Part shown: piece by piece, positions 48,550 to 58,188 of the stretch
Layout: the number at the start of each line of letters is the position of its first letter
Numbering within the stretch: position 1 is the stretch's first letter
Source: Teratosphaeria epicoccoides
Lineage: Eukaryota > Ascomycota > Dothideomycetes > Mycosphaerellales > Teratosphaeriaceae
Direction: 5' to 3'
Assembly (NCBI GenBank): GCA_021401465.1
Contig: JADDMT010000005.1
Location: forward strand, 558,001 to 622,000
DNA: 64,000 nucleotides
Made by a program: the position numbers and the translations under genes
Notes under the pieces: generated by a model
Seen by the model: only the letters and a program-made list of their open reading frames with translations
What the model was told of the DNA's origin: nothing
Database searches by the model: none

Positions 48550-51500
48550 CTACACCGCCACCGCCTCTCCATTCAGCTTCGCAGCGACAGGCGCCGACGC
48601 CGGCCGACTCGCATCTCTGACAAGCTCGCATCCCCACCCCCTAACACCATCCCACCTCTCCTTCTCCCTGTCCACCTTCCACCTCGCCGTCTCCCTCCTT
48701 GGCCGCCACGCCAACTTATTTTCCGGCAAGGTCGTCAGATCCAGAGAACCAACCGCATCCTTCCTCGTAACAAGCTCCAACATCTCAAACAACACGTCCC
48801 GACCTTCCCCGCGCAGCGCCTCTCGTCGCTCCCTTTGGGCGCCTTTGGGCCTCACCAGCGGCTCGTGCAGCCAAGCAATTTGTTTCTGCGCCGCCAGCGG
48901 CGCATCCGCCGGCGGTAGACGCAATCGCTGATTCTCATCCTGCAGGAATCGGACCGCGCCTTGCAAATTCGTGATCTTGCGCTCGTAGACACGCATTGCG
49001 ACACGTGTACCCACTGCCGTGGCTCCATCGTCAAGATTACCGTTCGTGACGCCTAGGCCCTTGGCGTGCGAGTCGGCGTAGCGCGCCATTTCCTCACGGA
49101 CGCGCTCGACCTCTTTCCCGGCATCTTGCTTGGCGCGTGCGAGGTCTGTCTTGGCCTTGGCCTCGTAATCCTTCGCGTCGTGTAACGCGCGCTCGAGCTC
49201 GCCGATCCTCGCCGATCGCTTTCCGGCGTCTTTCATTCGTGCCTCGAGCATCTCGATCCTGACGCTTTGCTCCTCGAGTTCGGTTTCTTTTTCGCGGATA
49301 ACGACGTCCTTGGCGCGGAGATTCTCTACTGTCTTGGCCAACTCGGCCTCCGTGTCGATGGATGAGATCTTCGTTGCCTTCAGCTCATTTGCGCGTGCAA
49401 GCCAAGGAGCAGGTGCCCGCTCGAATTCCACCGTGTTGTCGAGTTCGTTCGTGATGGTTGCCAAGTTTGACAGTTTACCAGTGAATTCACGGAGGCGTGT
49501 AGCGAGTGCCGAGAAAGGTCCAGCCTCAGGAGCTGAAAGTGAGAAGACGTTTGTAGCCACGCGCGACATTGCTTGGGCTACTTCGTCAGTGGTGTACGGC
49601 TCGTTGCGGCCTTCCTCGCCAAACAGCATCTGCAGCTCCGCGCCTGTCCGCTGTACGTACGCACTCATCTGGTCAGTCATCTGCGCCACAGCCTCGAACT
49701 GCTCGGTATGCGCAATGTCAACCGTGAGCGATCTAGCTTGCAGATCTGCAAGAGCCCGATGCGTCTTGTTAGCGATGACTTTTGCATTCCTAGCTTGCGA
49801 TACTAGAGCCTCTGCACGATTCAAAATGAGTGCCAGATCGGAGACGCTCCCGTGCTCGTCTTCACTGTCCTCATCATCGGCGCTCGCCTTCATATTGTTT
49901 CTGACGAGCGTCCTTGACAGATCAAGAGCAATTGCAATGTTTTCCAGCTGACTCTGCAAGCACTGAGTCCGCATAAGCAAATCGGACGCATGGCTGGCCA
50001 AGTCGTCCTTTACGTGCATGCTCGCCAAGTGCGACATGACGGCGATCGACCTCTGAAGCTCTTGGGCCATGTATCTCTCCTTGAGCTCTTCACGCCTGAA
50101 GCCATCAATGTGACTGTTCAGGGCGCGTTCCACAGGCTCAAGCTCGTACAAAGCACCCTCATACGCGACGAACTCAGCAACGCTGCATGAGCAAATGGAC
50201 ATCACGAATTGATCCGCCATGCCCGCTATCCAAGTCAGCTTATCCATAGCATCACAAGCAGCGAAGACTTCCTCTTCCATGCCTCGTGTACCAAAAGAGG
50301 CAACTCGTTCCTTGACAAAAGTTTTGACAAGGCTGGCCTTGAACGCGATGCGCTTGAATCTGAGCAGCGCAAGCACGCTGTCACGCTCTGAGTGGAAAGC
50401 TTCGGGTAAGAAGAGCTGCACAATTGCCAAATGCTCGGAAGCTTCTTGTGCATCGAGCTTGCGAAGCTCGAGGTCGATCGTCTTGACTTGCGTCTTCGCA
50501 GCGCTTGTTTGGAGCTTCATGTTGAGATCCAGCATCGCCCGGCTTTTGCTGTTCAGTTGAGCTGCTTCGGTCTCGGAGATCTGCTTGCTTGCCTGCATGT
50601 CGGCTAAATCGCTCTGCATTTGGCTGACCAGTCCTCGATAGCGTGTGATTGTGTAGTCAGCTTCATCGAGCGCTCCCTGTTGTTGCTTCGCAGTCCAATC
50701 CCTATCCATCAGCAAGCTCTCATATACATCAATTTCATCTTGCAGCTGCCTCTCGTTGCGCGTCCACTCGGTCTGTAACTCATCGTTGAGCTCGTGCAAG
50801 TCTTCCAGCTCTTGGTTGACTGTCCGTAACCGCGATAGCTCGGCTTCGAGTCTGCCGTTGCGTTCCGTAAGCTCTTCGATCATCTCCTCTGACTCCATCG
50901 CAGCTTCCAGCTGCTGCCGCAGATCATTTGTGTCAGCCTCACTCTTCAGCCGATTCTCATGCTCTTCTTCGTAGCGCGTTTGAAGCGTGTCCAAGTCCTT
51001 CACCTGTTGTTCGAGCGCATGGATCTTCTGACTTAACTCCGTCTCCTTGTCTTGGGTGATGTCGCGCAGTCGCAAAAGTGCCTCGCGCAGCCGCTCATTG
51101 CTCTTCTCCATCTGTAGCCACCCAGCAGTCGTCCGCTCTTCTGGACTCATTTCCTTGCTCAACTCTCCATTCTCTTCTCTCAGAAGCTCGAGCTCGAGCT
51201 CGAGCTCCTCATTCTTCGCCCTCAGCTCATCAAGCTCCGCCTGAAGGCCTTCGGCTCGCTCTTCAGCAACTTCACGATCCAGCGTCGCCAGCTCCATTAC
51301 GCTATCATGTTCGGCCTGCAGTGCATCGACCTCCGCAAACCTCTTTTCGGCCTCATCCAGTGCCTGCTTGAGTTCTGCAATTTCCTGCTGTTGAGGCCTG
51401 TACTTGTTTTGCAGCTTTTCGATGATAACTTTGAACTGGTCTCGCTCCTGCTGCGTCTGCTCCAAGCTCTTTTGTATGTCACGGTCTTCCTGCCTCTTCC

Positions 51501-52527
51501 GCTCTAGTAACCGCACCTTGGCTTCAAGCTCCTCCATCTGGCGATTCGTGGCAGCGGTGCTCTTAATAGTGCGCTGTGAATGAACTGAAGCCGCGGTGGC
51601 TGAGGACGGCCGCCTTTCAAGTGAGACATGTGCCGGTGGGTCTGGAGGTTTGGAAGGTGGTGCAAAGCGAGGCTTGACCGTTTCGCGCTCCGGCTCTTCC
51701 TCGTCTTCTTCGTGACTCTGGCCTGACACCTCTGAGTCTCGAGGTGAAAGAAGGCTTGGTCGATCGCTGTCGTTGCTGTCGACGAGTTCTTCTGTTGTTC
51801 CGGCCAGACGCTTGCCAGGGGCGTGGCGTGCTGCTAACCCATTTCCTCGGCCGGTGGTCGGTCGGCTAGACGACAGCGTCGCCGCCGGTCCACGCGAGAT
51901 AGCCGAGCCAGATGCTAGAGAGCTCCTCGTAGGTCGCGGTGCTGTCGACGACAATCCTGGCAAAGTCGAAGTCCTTCTCCCAGCAGCAGTGGTACTGGGA
52001 GGTGCAAGACTCGGCCTGGACTTCGTCGCCGGACCTGTACCGCTGAGCGGCCTCCGCGTCGGCGGAGTGCTGGTTCGCGATGTGCTTGCACTGGACACGA
52101 CATTCGCGCTCAGTTGCTTCGTCGGGCTCTTGGCCGGACTGCGTGTAGCACTAGGCGTTGAGCTTCCAGCACTCCCACCAGCTGCACTACCTCTCTTCAA
52201 TCCGTTCACGGCTGTATGCAGACTGCTCGGTCTAGACGTTCCCGCTGCTGGGGTGCCATTTGAAGCTGACTTGGGAGCAGTCTTCGGCTTCACATCCTCA
52301 ATGGCCTGCCTGACTCCTGACGGCTTCAAGAACATGCCAAACCCCTGCTCGCACTCAAAGTACCGCTCCCCCTTGACGGAGCCATCGTTCTTTCCGGTGG
52401 GCTCTTCAAGCTCGACGCCGATCCAGTCTCCAACCTGAAACGAAGTCGTGCCCACAAATCGAATTGTCGCTTGCCGGCCGTCGTTGAGTTCTATGCGCTG
52501 TCCCACGGCAAGGGCAGAAGTATTCAT
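48550..52527 (-). CDS. NIP100: Dynactin p150(Glued) large subunit
   Basis: It is a single exon of 1325 residues from ATG 52527. The N-terminal CAP-Gly domain (about 8-70) shows ATIRFVGTTSFQVGDWIGVE, then EEPTGKNDGSVKGERYFECE with the GKNDG tubulin/EB-binding motif, then GFGMFLKPSGV. A Ser/Pro/Arg-rich basic linker (75-320) leads to a long coiled coil (about 325-640), which includes an ELELELEL run encoded by AGCTCG repeats near 51186-51207. The central dynactin domain (about 650-950) and a C-terminal coiled coil (about 1080-1260) follow. Family knowledge: p150 (Neurospora ro-3, yeast NIP100) links dynein to dynactin and microtubules for nuclear and vesicle movement in hyphae. I see no intron, and the length fits the family. 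Confidence 0.95.
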   Translation of the reverse strand: MNTSALAVGQRIELNDGRQATIRFVGTTSFQVGDWIGVELEEPTGKNDGSVKGERYFECEQGFGMFLKPSGVRQAIEDVKPKTAPKSASNGTPAAGTSRPSSLHTAVNGLKRGSAAGGSAGSSTPSATRSPAKSPTKQLSANVVSSASTSRTSTPPTRRPLSGTGPATKSRPSLAPPSTTAAGRRTSTLPGLSSTAPRPTRSSLASGSAISRGPAATLSSSRPTTGRGNGLAARHAPGKRLAGTTEELVDSNDSDRPSLLSPRDSEVSGQSHEEDEEEPERETVKPRFAPPSKPPDPPAHVSLERRPSSATAASVHSQRTIKSTAATNRQMEELEAKVRLLERKRQEDRDIQKSLEQTQQERDQFKVIIEKLQNKYRPQQQEIAELKQALDEAEKRFAEVDALQAEHDSVMELATLDREVAEERAEGLQAELDELRAKNEELELELELLREENGELSKEMSPEERTTAGWLQMEKSNERLREALLRLRDITQDKETELSQKIHALEQQVKDLDTLQTRYEEEHENRLKSEADTNDLRQQLEAAMESEEMIEELTERNGRLEAELSRLRTVNQELEDLHELNDELQTEWTRNERQLQDEIDVYESLLMDRDWTAKQQQGALDEADYTITRYRGLVSQMQSDLADMQASKQISETEAAQLNSKSRAMLDLNMKLQTSAAKTQVKTIDLELRKLDAQEASEHLAIVQLFLPEAFHSERDSVLALLRFKRIAFKASLVKTFVKERVASFGTRGMEEEVFAACDAMDKLTWIAGMADQFVMSICSCSVAEFVAYEGALYELEPVERALNSHIDGFRREELKERYMAQELQRSIAVMSHLASMHVKDDLASHASDLLMRTQCLQSQLENIAIALDLSRTLVRNNMKASADDEDSEDEHGSVSDLALILNRAEALVSQARNAKVIANKTHRALADLQARSLTVDIAHTEQFEAVAQMTDQMSAYVQRTGAELQMLFGEEGRNEPYTTDEVAQAMSRVATNVFSLSAPEAGPFSALATRLREFTGKLSNLATITNELDNTVEFERAPAPWLARANELKATKISSIDTEAELAKTVENLRAKDVVIREKETELEEQSVRIEMLEARMKDAGKRSARIGELERALHDAKDYEAKAKTDLARAKQDAGKEVERVREEMARYADSHAKGLGVTNGNLDDGATAVGTRVAMRVYERKITNLQGAVRFLQDENQRLRLPPADAPLAAQKQIAWLHEPLVRPKGAQRERREALRGEGRDVLFEMLELVTRKDAVGSLDLTTLPENKLAWRPRRETARWKVDREKERWDGVRGWGCELVRDASRPASAPVAAKLNGEAVAV

Positions 52528-52769
52528 CGTGTCGCGCGTAACCTCGTGCAGTCGTTATAGAGCACCATTGCTCGTGCTAAAAGCACCACGCGACGCACTC
52601 GTGGACGCTGTTATTGTGTACTGCTGAATTGCCTACCTCGTCACGTAAGTACTACGTAGATATTATTATTACATGTTTTACGCGATCCCTGATCGCGGCT
52701 TTCCACCCCGATCAACATTCCGGCCCGATCACGCGTCCACTTCCCGTGGCCGAAGAATCGGAAGAATAC
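52528..52769. promoter_or_regulatory. Divergent promoter between the dynactin gene and the zinc-ribbon gene
   Basis: A 242-bp stretch separates two divergent starts. No specific site is recognised. Confidence 0.4.
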
Positions 52770-53961
52770 ATGTTGCACATGAGACCATGCTCCGGACAAT
52801 TTCGCATCATCTGCCGCCGTCCATGGGAAGATATTCAGTCCTGCTCTCACGGCTGTCCACACTATCATCCACCAGCCTACGATGAGGATGGCTACGAGTT
52901 GACTACTGGTTTCCACTATAACACAGGCATCAATCGGGTAGGCAATCACCCAAACACAAACCAAGGCCACGGTCATTGGGATGCCTACGACGGCTGGAAC
53001 ATCAATGATCAATGGAAGGCGAACTGGTCTACGACGACGACGGCTTCGATCAGTTCAATCGCGGTTGATATGAATACGACCGAGAAGGCCTCGATGTCTG
53101 TGGTCGAGAAAGACAGGGTAGAGACGCTGAAGGCTTTAACGACGAATGCTAAATGCCGATGGATACGGTGAGTAATCTGTTGCCAGTGACTTCCGATCAT
53201 TCCACTGACTCGTGAAAGACCGGGAAGGCTTTGACAGGAGAGGCCCAGACCCTTAGGCTTCGACCGCGACGGCAACTCAATGACTGGCATGCCAAGGGCC
53301 ATGTACAACGAAGGAATGTACGATCTATTCGGCTATGACGTCTGGGGATACTCAAGAACAGGCCTCGACTGGGAGCTGCACGACATTGAGGGCTTCAATG
53401 TCGAAAGCAGAGGTATATTTTCGATCTCGGATTGCAAATCCAGCTAATGGAACAGATAGGGAGCGCTGCTTCTGCGACGGTTTTGACGGACTTGAAACCC
53501 TCAGCTCCCATCGAAGACATCGCGACCGCCGGAACAGGGACGCGGACGGCGTCTCCGATACCGGCTACACACAGCACATCACCGCCGCGTAGAACCTCAC
53601 CCCTTCTTCACGCCTACCGGGTGGACCATAAGAGACCAGACATCGGGCCCAGCTTTCATATTGCTCCCGATGACAACGTCCGGCGAACTATCGAGGATGA
53701 GGGCAGTCCTGGCCCCGCAGCGTACAGTCATGCGGCGGCAACCACGGCACCCATAACATAGCGTATAGGCCTGGTGGCATCTTTCGCTATATCTGCTTGT
53801 GGCAAGCACCACGCTTCCATTACAAGTGCACCGACTGCGGCGCGCCTCTTTGCCGTGCTTGCGCGTATCGCCCGATCGATCATGCGAACGAGAAGGTCCG
53901 GCAGATGTATCCGTGCCCCGGGACTGATACCTACGGGATTGAGCGCCTATTTGAGGAGTGA
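52770..53961 (+). CDS. Unrecognised multi-exon protein with Tyr/Phe-Asp-Gly repeats and a C-terminal zinc ribbon
   Basis: Exons are 52770-53167, 53249-53412 and from 53456. Intron 1 is 81 nt (GTGAGT...TTTGACAG...CCCAG) and intron 2 is 43 nt (GTATAT...AGCTAATGGAACAG). The first exons give RPWEDIQSCSHGCPHYHPPA and a run of aromatic-Asp-Gly motifs (LGFDRDGNSMTGMPR, MYDLFGYDVWGYSRTGLDWE). The exon-3 frame can stop at 53592. However, the same frame reopens at about 53707-53961 with ICLWQAPRFHYKCTDCGAPL then CRACAY and MYPCPGTDTYGIERLFEE. This is a clear C-x2-C, C-x2-C zinc-binding pattern. A third intron (weak GTCTCC donor near 53550, acceptor near 53706 or 53727) would join them. The family is unknown to me. 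The end exon and last intron are uncertain. Confidence 0.55.
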
Positions 53962-55088
53962 AACAATCGCAGCATCGGGGTCGTGGACCTGTAGGTCAAG
54001 GAGCATGGAATCAAATGGTTGTGAAGAAGTGGACTAATAGCCAGGTGTGGGAAGGCGAAAACTGGAGCTGGCAGAGGTGCCTGCACTTCATGCTGTGGGT
54101 GGAGACGACTGACGCACGCAACGATATGACATGCTCCTGAGGCGACACTGTCTGATGCGCATAAGACAGAATCCCCTTGATGTAATGAAGCCTTACCTTA
54201 TGGCTACAGCTACGATCTGCGTCCTTATGCCCATCATCACTATGGCAGCGCACACAACTTCGGATAATGCTACATTGGATAATGTAGATGCAGGTGCGCA
54301 GTTTGCCAGGATTGTAGATTCCATCTTGAGCGCGCTCCTCAGAAAACTGCAATGATGTGGTATTCTTATCTAGGGTCGGACTTATCCTGATTCAGAAGTG
54401 TTCCGTAATCCATGGTAGCTTCCCGAAGCTTTGCGTACATGATCGATGCAAAAAGGCAAAGAAAGCGTGATAGGGCGTTGTATGTATACACATGCAGGCA
54501 CGCTATTATAAGCGATCACTAGAGTGAGCTCGCGGGTGATGCGAGGTGTCTCGAGGCTTGATTCGTGATCTGAGGCCTGGAACATGAGCCTTTGACCGAC
54601 TTCTGAACACTGTGTCTCTGTCCGGGGTTCTCACCATCGAGCTTATGGCTGCGTCCCTGCCTTGAGACACAGTCGGTAGCGTAGGATGGTGTAGCGAGCA
54701 CGGGATGCATGCAGTTCATGGGCAGGGCAAACAGATTCGAAACCCCTGCTCCAAAAATTATGGCGCTCTCCCTGGAGTCCGGGGGATACTGTACTCGTTC
54801 ATGACGTACAGAGTGTATTAGAGCAGGGATCTCCTACCCTGGCACGACATAGCCATGCGTCCCAATGACGGCGCGGCGACTTTGCAGAAGCTGCGGTTCA
54901 AATGCGTGGCAATCATAATTTTCCAATTTCGAGCAGCAGATCAAGCGACTTACCTGGCGTGTCTCTCTGAAACACCCGGTCGAAGATGCTTCACCCTGCT
55001 CTTTTTTGATCATGCCAGATCATCACGAGACCGCCTGTTCATCTAACACATTGGGCGGTTGGTAGATCAATGATCCCACCAATCGACA
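53962..55088. other. Intergenic upstream of tRNA-Gly
   Basis: It contains only short frames. One (54185-54355) could encode a 56-residue protein with a hydrophobic start, but competing frames are equally plausible. A T-arm-like TTCGAAA at about 54736 does not fold into a tRNA. Confidence 0.4.
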
Positions 55089-55265
55089 GCGAGTAAGTGC
55101 CAATGGCTTGTAGCAGTCAAATCGCCAGCTAACAAGTCGAAAGCCGTAGTTCAAGGGTAGAATTTCACTTTCCCAAGGTGGAGGCCTGGGTTCGAGTAAG
55201 CAACCCGTTTCGGTGAAGTTGTTCGAGTGATCATTGACATAGCTTCGTAGGTCCCAGCGGTCGCA
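55089..55265 (+). tRNA. tRNA-Gly(CCC) interrupted by two GT-AG introns
   Basis: Exons are 55089-55092 (GCGA), 55144-55195 (52 nt) and 55251-55265 (15 nt), which join to a 71-nt tRNA. Acceptor GCGACCG pairs with CGGTCGC in all seven positions. D stem GTTC pairs with GAAT. The anticodon arm TCACT-TTCCCAA-GGTGG carries U33 and anticodon CCC, with G-U pairs at both ends of the stem. The T arm CTGGG-TTCGAGT-CCCAG is perfect, with discriminator A73 as expected for glycine. Intron A (55093-55143, 51 nt) splits the acceptor stem after nt 4; it starts GTAAGT, has a perfect GCTAAC branch site (55128-55133) and ends AAG. Intron B (55196-55250, 55 nt) splits the T loop after TTCGA; it starts GTAAGC, has CATTGACAT and ends TAG. 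Neither position is the canonical 37/38 site. Confidence 0.9.
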
Positions 55266-55283
55266 GATGCGTCATCAGCTTTC

Positions 55284-55287
55284 TTTT
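55284..55287 (+). terminator. Possible Pol III oligo-T terminator of tRNA-Gly
   Basis: A T4 run (in CTTTCTTTTGG) begins 18 nt after the discriminator base. Confidence 0.45.
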
Positions 55288-55798
55288 GGTCTTCCTGCCT
55301 TGGTCATTTCTTCTACCTCTTGAAGGCGCAAATGCTTTTACTTCTCATACAATGAGCGGATAGAACGCGGTCGTGGCTCTCGTAGTGCAGCCCAGCGGCA
55401 TCAGAGCCTTCACATGTCGAATATGCATGTGCCACAATAATAGACATATCACTCACTCCCCCAAGAGGGAGCGCCCACTCATCCACAAAACGTGCTCGCA
55501 AGCTTGGGCGATGGAGTATATCAATCATGGCGAGTGATCACCCTCTCAGACAGCTAACCAAGCATAACGCTGGGAAGCAATAGAAGAATGACCGGCTCAA
55601 TGTACGCACGTAGACTAATTGTCATGCCATCGAGTCCCAAGGCTTTGGGGTTATAGGGTATGCCAACTTAATTCGTGCAGAGTGGGAGTATGATGGTGAT
55701 TGGGGGAGAAATAGTGAGATCCGCACAGCGTCATCTCGAAAGTGGGATGCCCTGCTTGCGACAGCGCCTGCTTATCATACCTAAGAGTGTACAAGTCA
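55288..55798. other. Intergenic, no feature seen
   Basis: It lies between the tRNA-Gly terminator and the stop of the RING-CH gene. Only short frames are present. Confidence 0.4.
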
Positions 55799-56755
55799 TC
55801 AATCACATTCGTCATCGTCGTCTCCAGATGGTACATCTTGAACGCTCTCACCGCAGCTCTCCAACACACGCCGACTCCAAGCGCGTACGCCCTTCCATAC
55901 GGCCCAAAGCACAGCGGCAATGCCGATTATGACCGCCACCCAGCTGATGCCTTGCACTCTGTCACGTCCGGCACCTCCTCTACCCACTGCGACCCCAGAA
56001 TTGCGAATGTTGAACCATTGCCAGGGCGAAAGAGTCAAGAGGAACTTTGCAAAGCCGAGCAGCCCTAGTGATGCCATGCCTTTCAGGAAGTGCTCGGTCC
56101 AGTTCGACTCGTCGAAGAATATGGCACCGGTGGGCCCACCAGCCGTTGTGATGGTAGTAATCGGATCGACATAGAGATTGATTATAGGATCCGCCACGAA
56201 TCCAAGCACAAACATGGCGGACAGGAATATCACCAGCGTGAGCCCAATCTGCGATGCTGTACTGCTGATGTAGCTGCCCCAGGACAGCCGCGCCAGCTTG
56301 TACTGGTAGCGACAGGTCGGGCATTCGAAGTAGTTTCTCTTCTGCAGCGGATCCTGTTTCCGCCAAGCCGCGAGACATTCTTCGTGCACGTACTTTTGGC
56401 TGCCTTTGCATTTGCAAGGCCGGATGAGCCGACCTCCATCACCGGGTGGCGACTCGTATGTCACGCGAGGAGCCGGACGCATAGCCTCGGGAATAGGCAG
56501 GGAAGTCTCCTCTGTGTGAAAGGTGGGCAAGACGACTTCTAGGCAGATACGGCAGGTACGCGGGCTCCAATGCCGGCGCTGCCGGGCATCCTCATCCATA
56601 GTGTGCTGCGTATTCTGCTTGGGACGAGGCGGCGGCTCTGACTGTCGTCTGGTGCGGTCCTGCGTATGGAACCGCGCATCAATGTCGGCCTGGGACCAGC
56701 TGCCTGGAAGATCTTTCGGGAATGCCCAGTCGCTGCCCGAGGTATATGCCGCCAT
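55799..56755 (-). CDS. RING-CH (MARCH-type) membrane E3 ubiquitin ligase
   Basis: It is a single exon of 318 residues from ATG 56755 in strong context (CACCATGGC). The RING-CH domain (about 65-150) has ligands in order: CRIC (Cys68, Cys71), CKCKG, HEEC, and ECPTC near its end, with the conserved Trp in CLAAWRKQDP. This is the C4HC3 pattern of MARCH proteins. Hydrophobic helices follow (about 160-185, QIGLTLVIFLSAMFVLGFVA; then SLGLLGFAKFLLTL; and WVAVIIGIAAVLWAVWKGV). The tail is acidic. Family knowledge: these ligases sit in ER, Golgi or endosomal membranes and ubiquitinate membrane proteins. It is shorter than Doa10/Ssm4 (about 1300), so it is a distinct fungal MARCH-like protein. Confidence 0.88.
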   Translation of the reverse strand: MAAYTSGSDWAFPKDLPGSWSQADIDARFHTQDRTRRQSEPPPRPKQNTQHTMDEDARQRRHWSPRTCRICLEVVLPTFHTEETSLPIPEAMRPAPRVTYESPPGDGGRLIRPCKCKGSQKYVHEECLAAWRKQDPLQKRNYFECPTCRYQYKLARLSWGSYISSTASQIGLTLVIFLSAMFVLGFVADPIINLYVDPITTITTAGGPTGAIFFDESNWTEHFLKGMASLGLLGFAKFLLTLSPWQWFNIRNSGVAVGRGGAGRDRVQGISWVAVIIGIAAVLWAVWKGVRAWSRRVLESCGESVQDVPSGDDDDECD

Positions 56756-57176
56756 GGTGCCCTTCTTTTGGGGATGTAGATGTCCGGTGTCGTGGTATCA
56801 GCCTATATCTGTCAACTGTCCTCTGGCCAAGGACAAGTTCGTGTTTGTTGGCATGGTTGAGTTGCGAATCAGACGGAAGACACTTAGGCGCGTGTCAGCA
56901 GGAGGGAAAGAGGAGTGTCACCAAGCCGCAGTTGGATCTGAGCTTGTCATTGTCGGCGTAGGCCATCGCCGACCTGGCCCGTGCTCAACCTCAGTCGCGT
57001 TCTCAAGGTGCCTGATGTGATGAGCTTCTGGACAGAAACATTGGGCACATTGAACTGTTTTTGTTGCGCCGCACTGTCTTCTCATCAAAAGCGATTAACA
57101 GCCTTTTCAGAATCGCCTTCCCACATAACACCGCTACTCTCTTGCGCATAACCTCGGCGACTGCATCAGGCCCGAA
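56756..57176. promoter_or_regulatory. Divergent promoter between the RING-CH gene and PRE8
   Basis: A 421-bp stretch. No specific motif was identified. Confidence 0.45.
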
Positions 57177-58188
57177 ATGGCTGACAGATACTCCTTCTCA
57201 CTCACCACATTCTCGCCCAGGTGTGCATTACTAAATCATACTCATGGCGATCTATGCTGACATCTGCAAGCGGCAAGCTGGTGCAAATAGGTTCGAACAA
57301 CCTCGACCGACAGCTAGACTCTCACGTGCTGACACACCCCAGAATACGCCCTTAATGCAGTCAACCAAGGTGTCACCTCTCTCGGCATCAAGGCCGCCAA
57401 TGGCATCGTCCTCGCCACCGAAAAGAAGTCCAGCACACCTCTGATAGACGCAAACTCATCATCGAAGATCTCGCTCATCACCCCCAATATCGGCATGGTG
57501 TACTCAGGCATGGGTCCCGACTACAGAGTGTTGGTCGACAAGGCGCGGAAAGTTAGCCACACAGATTACAAGCGGATATACAACGAGTACCCACCAACGC
57601 GCATATTAGTCCAAGATGTGGCGCGGGTGATGCAGAAGGCGACGCAGTCGGGTGGTGTGCGGCCATACGGTGTGAGTCTCCTGATCGCAGGATGGGACGA
57701 CGGCATCGAGCCAGAGAAGGCTGCGGAAGAGACAGGCAAGGACCAGATGGACGTGGATGATGAGAAGAAGAAGAAGACCGGCAAGACTGGTGGCATTCTG
57801 AAGGGCGGTCCGTCGTTGTACCAGGTGGACCCATCGGGGTCATACTTTCCGTGGAAGGCGACGGCGATTGGGAAGAGCGCGACGAGTGCGAAGACGTTCT
57901 TGGAGAAGAGGTATACGGAAGGGCTGGAGCTGGAGGATGCGGTACACATTGCGCTTTTGACGCTTAAGGAGACGATCGAGGGTGAGATGAACGGAGACAC
58001 CGTCGAGATTGGTTTGTTAATCTTGCACCATTCGTGGTCATGTGCAAAACGCTGACATACTTTTTGCAGGCATCGTTGGCCCACCAGCAGATCACCTGCT
58101 CGGCTACGAAGGCGTGGAAGGCGCAGTCGGCCCTCGCTTCCGGAAGCTCAGTTCGCAGGAGATTGAGGACTACCTCACCAACCTATAG
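57177..58188 (+). CDS. PRE8: 20S proteasome subunit alpha2
   Basis: There are four exons: 57177-57220, 57271-57290, 57343-58011 and 58070-58188, giving 283 residues. Introns are 50, 52 and 58 nt, with branch sites such as TGCTGACA and CGCTGACA. Splicing yields the family N-terminus MADRYSFSLTTFSPSGKLVQ, then IEYALNAVNQGVTS; exon 2 is only 20 nt. Conserved parts include NIGMVYSGMGPDYRVLVDKA, YQVDPSGSYFPWKATAIGK and the ending RFRKLSSQEIEDYLTNL. Between AGWDDG and PSLYQVD lies a charged insertion of about 35 residues (nt about 57690-57800, with DVDDEKKKKTGKTGG). A similar loop occurs in other Pezizomycotina and explains the length over the usual 250. Alpha2 is a non-catalytic gate-ring subunit of the core particle. 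Confidence 0.95.

Noticed and set aside
51186..51207. AGCTCG hexamer repeat.
   Set aside because: It encodes an ELELELEL run inside the dynactin coiled coil and is explained by the protein.
54185..54355. Possible 56-residue secreted peptide.
   Set aside because: A second frame over the same bases (Tyr/His/Gly-rich) looks equally plausible, so neither can be supported.
54721..54880. TTCGAAA-containing T-arm-like sequence.
   Set aside because: Flanking arms do not pair on either strand and no anticodon arm is present.
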